Below are positions 62,752 through 64,000 of a stretch of DNA of 64,000 nucleotides, piece after piece. This stretch comes from an uncultured Oscillospiraceae bacterium. GTDB taxonomy: Bacteria > Bacillota > Clostridia > Oscillospirales > Ruminococcaceae. The position numbers were made by a program, and so were the translations under genes. The stretch lies in NCBI GenBank assembly GCA_910579175.1, contig CAJTTB010000003.1, positions 62,001-126,000 of the forward strand, in the 5' to 3' direction. Position 1 is the stretch's first letter. Every line of letters starts with the position of its first letter. The notes under the pieces were generated by a model. It was not told the DNA's origin, did no database searches, and worked only from the letters and a program-made list of their open reading frames with translations.

Positions 62752-64000
62752 TTACTCCCCTGTTTGGGGAATTCGATTCAAAATATAAAAATATGCCGGA
62801 ATCAAAAAGGCATCTGCCATAATCCAAGCGATTGGACTAGCAAAACACGCTGCCACAAATCCAAACGCTGGTACAAGAATAAAGCCAACCAATCCACGGG
62901 CAATCATTTCACAGATACCAGCAAACATCGCCATTTTACTATATCCCATTCCCTGAATCAACAACCTTACAATATTAACACCTGCCAATGGAATATAAAA
63001 CGCCGCGTTGATTATTAAAAACAAATGTGCTTTCTCAATAATTTCCACTTCTGAACTTTCTACAAACAAAACCATAAGTGGCTTTCCTGCAAAAATCGAA
63101 ATCAAAAGCGCTATCACTGCATAAATGCTGCCAATTATCATAGCTGATTTTAGACCAGGGGTTAAACGCTTTATCTTTCCTGCACCAATATTCTGCCCAC
63201 CATAGGTAGACATTGCAACACCCATTGCATCAAATGCACTACACAAAAACATACCCAATTTTCCTCCAGCAGTCACGGCAGCCACTACCAAAGAACCCAA
63301 GGCATTGACAGAAGTTTGCAAAATAATACTTCCGATTGCAGTAATGGAGGACTGTAATCCCATTGGAACACCAATACTACATAAACGGGACATATATTCC
63401 GTTCTGATTTTTAAATCATCTTTGCTAATATGTAATGCAGGAAATTTCTTGATAATAAAAATAAAGCAAGCAATTCCAGAAATTCCTTGAGAAGCTACTG
63501 TAGCAATTGCAGCCCCAGCAACACCCATTGGTATGATGATAATTAGTACCAAATCCAATACAATATTAATGATAGATGCCAACACCAAAAAAACAACTGG
63601 TGTTTTACTATCCCCCAATGCACGGAGTAGACCTGCTAAAACATTATAAAGAAAAATGGATGGTATTCCAGCAAAGATAATCACAATATAAGCATAGGCA
63701 TTATCAATAATATCACTGGGCGTTTTCATCATCACTAAGATTGGACGACAAAACACCACTGTCAATACTGTCAACACCACTGAAAACCCAATACCCAGCC
63801 AAACAATATTTCCTACAAAGCGGCGCAAATCCTCAAAATCCTTGGAACCAAACTTCTGTGCCACAGGAATTGCAAAACCACTGCAAATACCCAAACAAAA
63901 GCCGATAATTAAAAAGTTTAAAGAACCTGTAGAGCCAACCGCAGCAAGAGATTCTTTGCCCAAAAAACGCCCTACAATAATTGTATCCACCATAGAATAA
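62752..64000 (-). CDS. MATE family efflux transporter, C-terminal part
   Basis: The window edge cuts this gene, whose visible part covers about 416 residues. Upstream codons Tyr-Ser precede the internal MVDTIIVGRFLGKESLAA, so the true start lies outside. The protein has about eleven hydrophobic helices and the MATE repeat structure, with NVLAGLLRALGDSKTPVVFL and VNIVRLLIQGMGYSKMAMFA. It exports cationic drugs or metabolites with Na+ or H+. It reads towards the P-type ATPase and has its own terminator. Confidence 0.9.
   Translation of the reverse strand, partial: YSMVDTIIVGRFLGKESLAAVGSTGSLNFLIIGFCLGICSGFAIPVAQKFGSKDFEDLRRFVGNIVWLGIGFSVVLTVLTVVFCRPILVMMKTPSDIIDNAYAYIVIIFAGIPSIFLYNVLAGLLRALGDSKTPVVFLVLASIINIVLDLVLIIIIPMGVAGAAIATVASQGISGIACFIFIIKKFPALHISKDDLKIRTEYMSRLCSIGVPMGLQSSITAIGSIILQTSVNALGSLVVAAVTAGGKLGMFLCSAFDAMGVAMSTYGGQNIGAGKIKRLTPGLKSAMIIGSIYAVIALLISIFAGKPLMVLFVESSEVEIIEKAHLFLIINAAFYIPLAGVNIVRLLIQGMGYSKMAMFAGICEMIARGLVGFILVPAFGFVAACFASPIAWIMADAFLIPAYFYILNRIPQTGE

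Noticed and set aside
62533..63018. 161-residue open frame on the plus strand
   Set aside because: Runs across the 3' end of the MATE gene and the ATPase start on the other strand; no start signal or recognisable domain.
1..64000. CRISPR array
   Set aside because: No series of short, evenly spaced direct repeats was seen; the only long repeat is the 4,706-bp element.

Overview
The window looks like a chromosomal segment of a low-GC, anaerobic, spore-forming Firmicute, probably a member of class Clostridia. Three things point there: an alpha/beta-type small acid-soluble spore protein gene, the murB-rapZ-whiA-dnaE-pfkA neighbourhood, and Gram-positive regulation (a T-box in front of ileS, a CIRCE operator in front of htpG, strong AGGAGG-like ribosome binding sites). 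Genus and species cannot be fixed from this sequence alone.

Layout. From 1 to 3.2 kb, on the minus strand, lies the conserved translation and lipid run pyrH-frr-uppS-cdsA-dxr (dxr cut by the window edge), followed to 6.6 kb by a polysaccharide export pair (ABC permease and ATPase) with a two-domain glycosyltransferase. From 6.8 to 10.4 kb are the spore protein gene, a sodium-dependent amino-acid-type symporter, an ArsR-like regulator and an XRE-type membrane regulator. From 10.8 to 16.9 kb are a GH2 glycosidase, a PadR regulator, a PHP phosphatase, three tandem small proteins that resemble one another, and metK. From 17.1 to 25.1 kb is the minus-strand pfkA/dnaE/whiA/rapZ/murB block. From 25.3 to 41.5 kb are two RNA or tRNA modification type genes, htpG under an HrcA operator, a dehydrogenase, a ferredoxin/DUF362 protein, a URO-D family protein divergent from an AraC regulator, a sugar kinase, a second symporter, a GH38 glycosidase, a DUF262/DUF1524 (GmrSD-like) protein and a DUF3795 protein.

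The centrepiece is 41.66 to 51.07 kb: two head-to-tail copies of a 4,706-bp integrative element inserted at the 3' end of a tRNA-Leu(GAG) gene. In the stretches compared I saw no difference between the copies, and all six coding sequences are the same in both. Each copy carries a tyrosine integrase, a divergent repressor/Cro-like pair with palindromic operators, an excisionase-like protein, a candidate replication origin, an HUH-type rolling-circle Rep, one small unknown protein and about 480 bp of AT-rich non-coding DNA. A 15-bp core is found at the left end, at the internal junction and in the tRNA gene, and integrase arm-type repeats lie inside both ends. This is either a real tandem accretion of a small self-replicating integrative element or an assembly duplication of a circularising one.

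To the right of the tRNA (51.2 to 64 kb) are T-box-controlled ileS (long, type-2-like), a CBS-domain protein, an IMP dehydrogenase, a kinase-like protein, a HAD phosphatase, a transglutaminase-like lipoprotein, a calcium-type P-type ATPase and a MATE exporter cut by the window edge. No CRISPR array, rRNA or IS transposase was seen.
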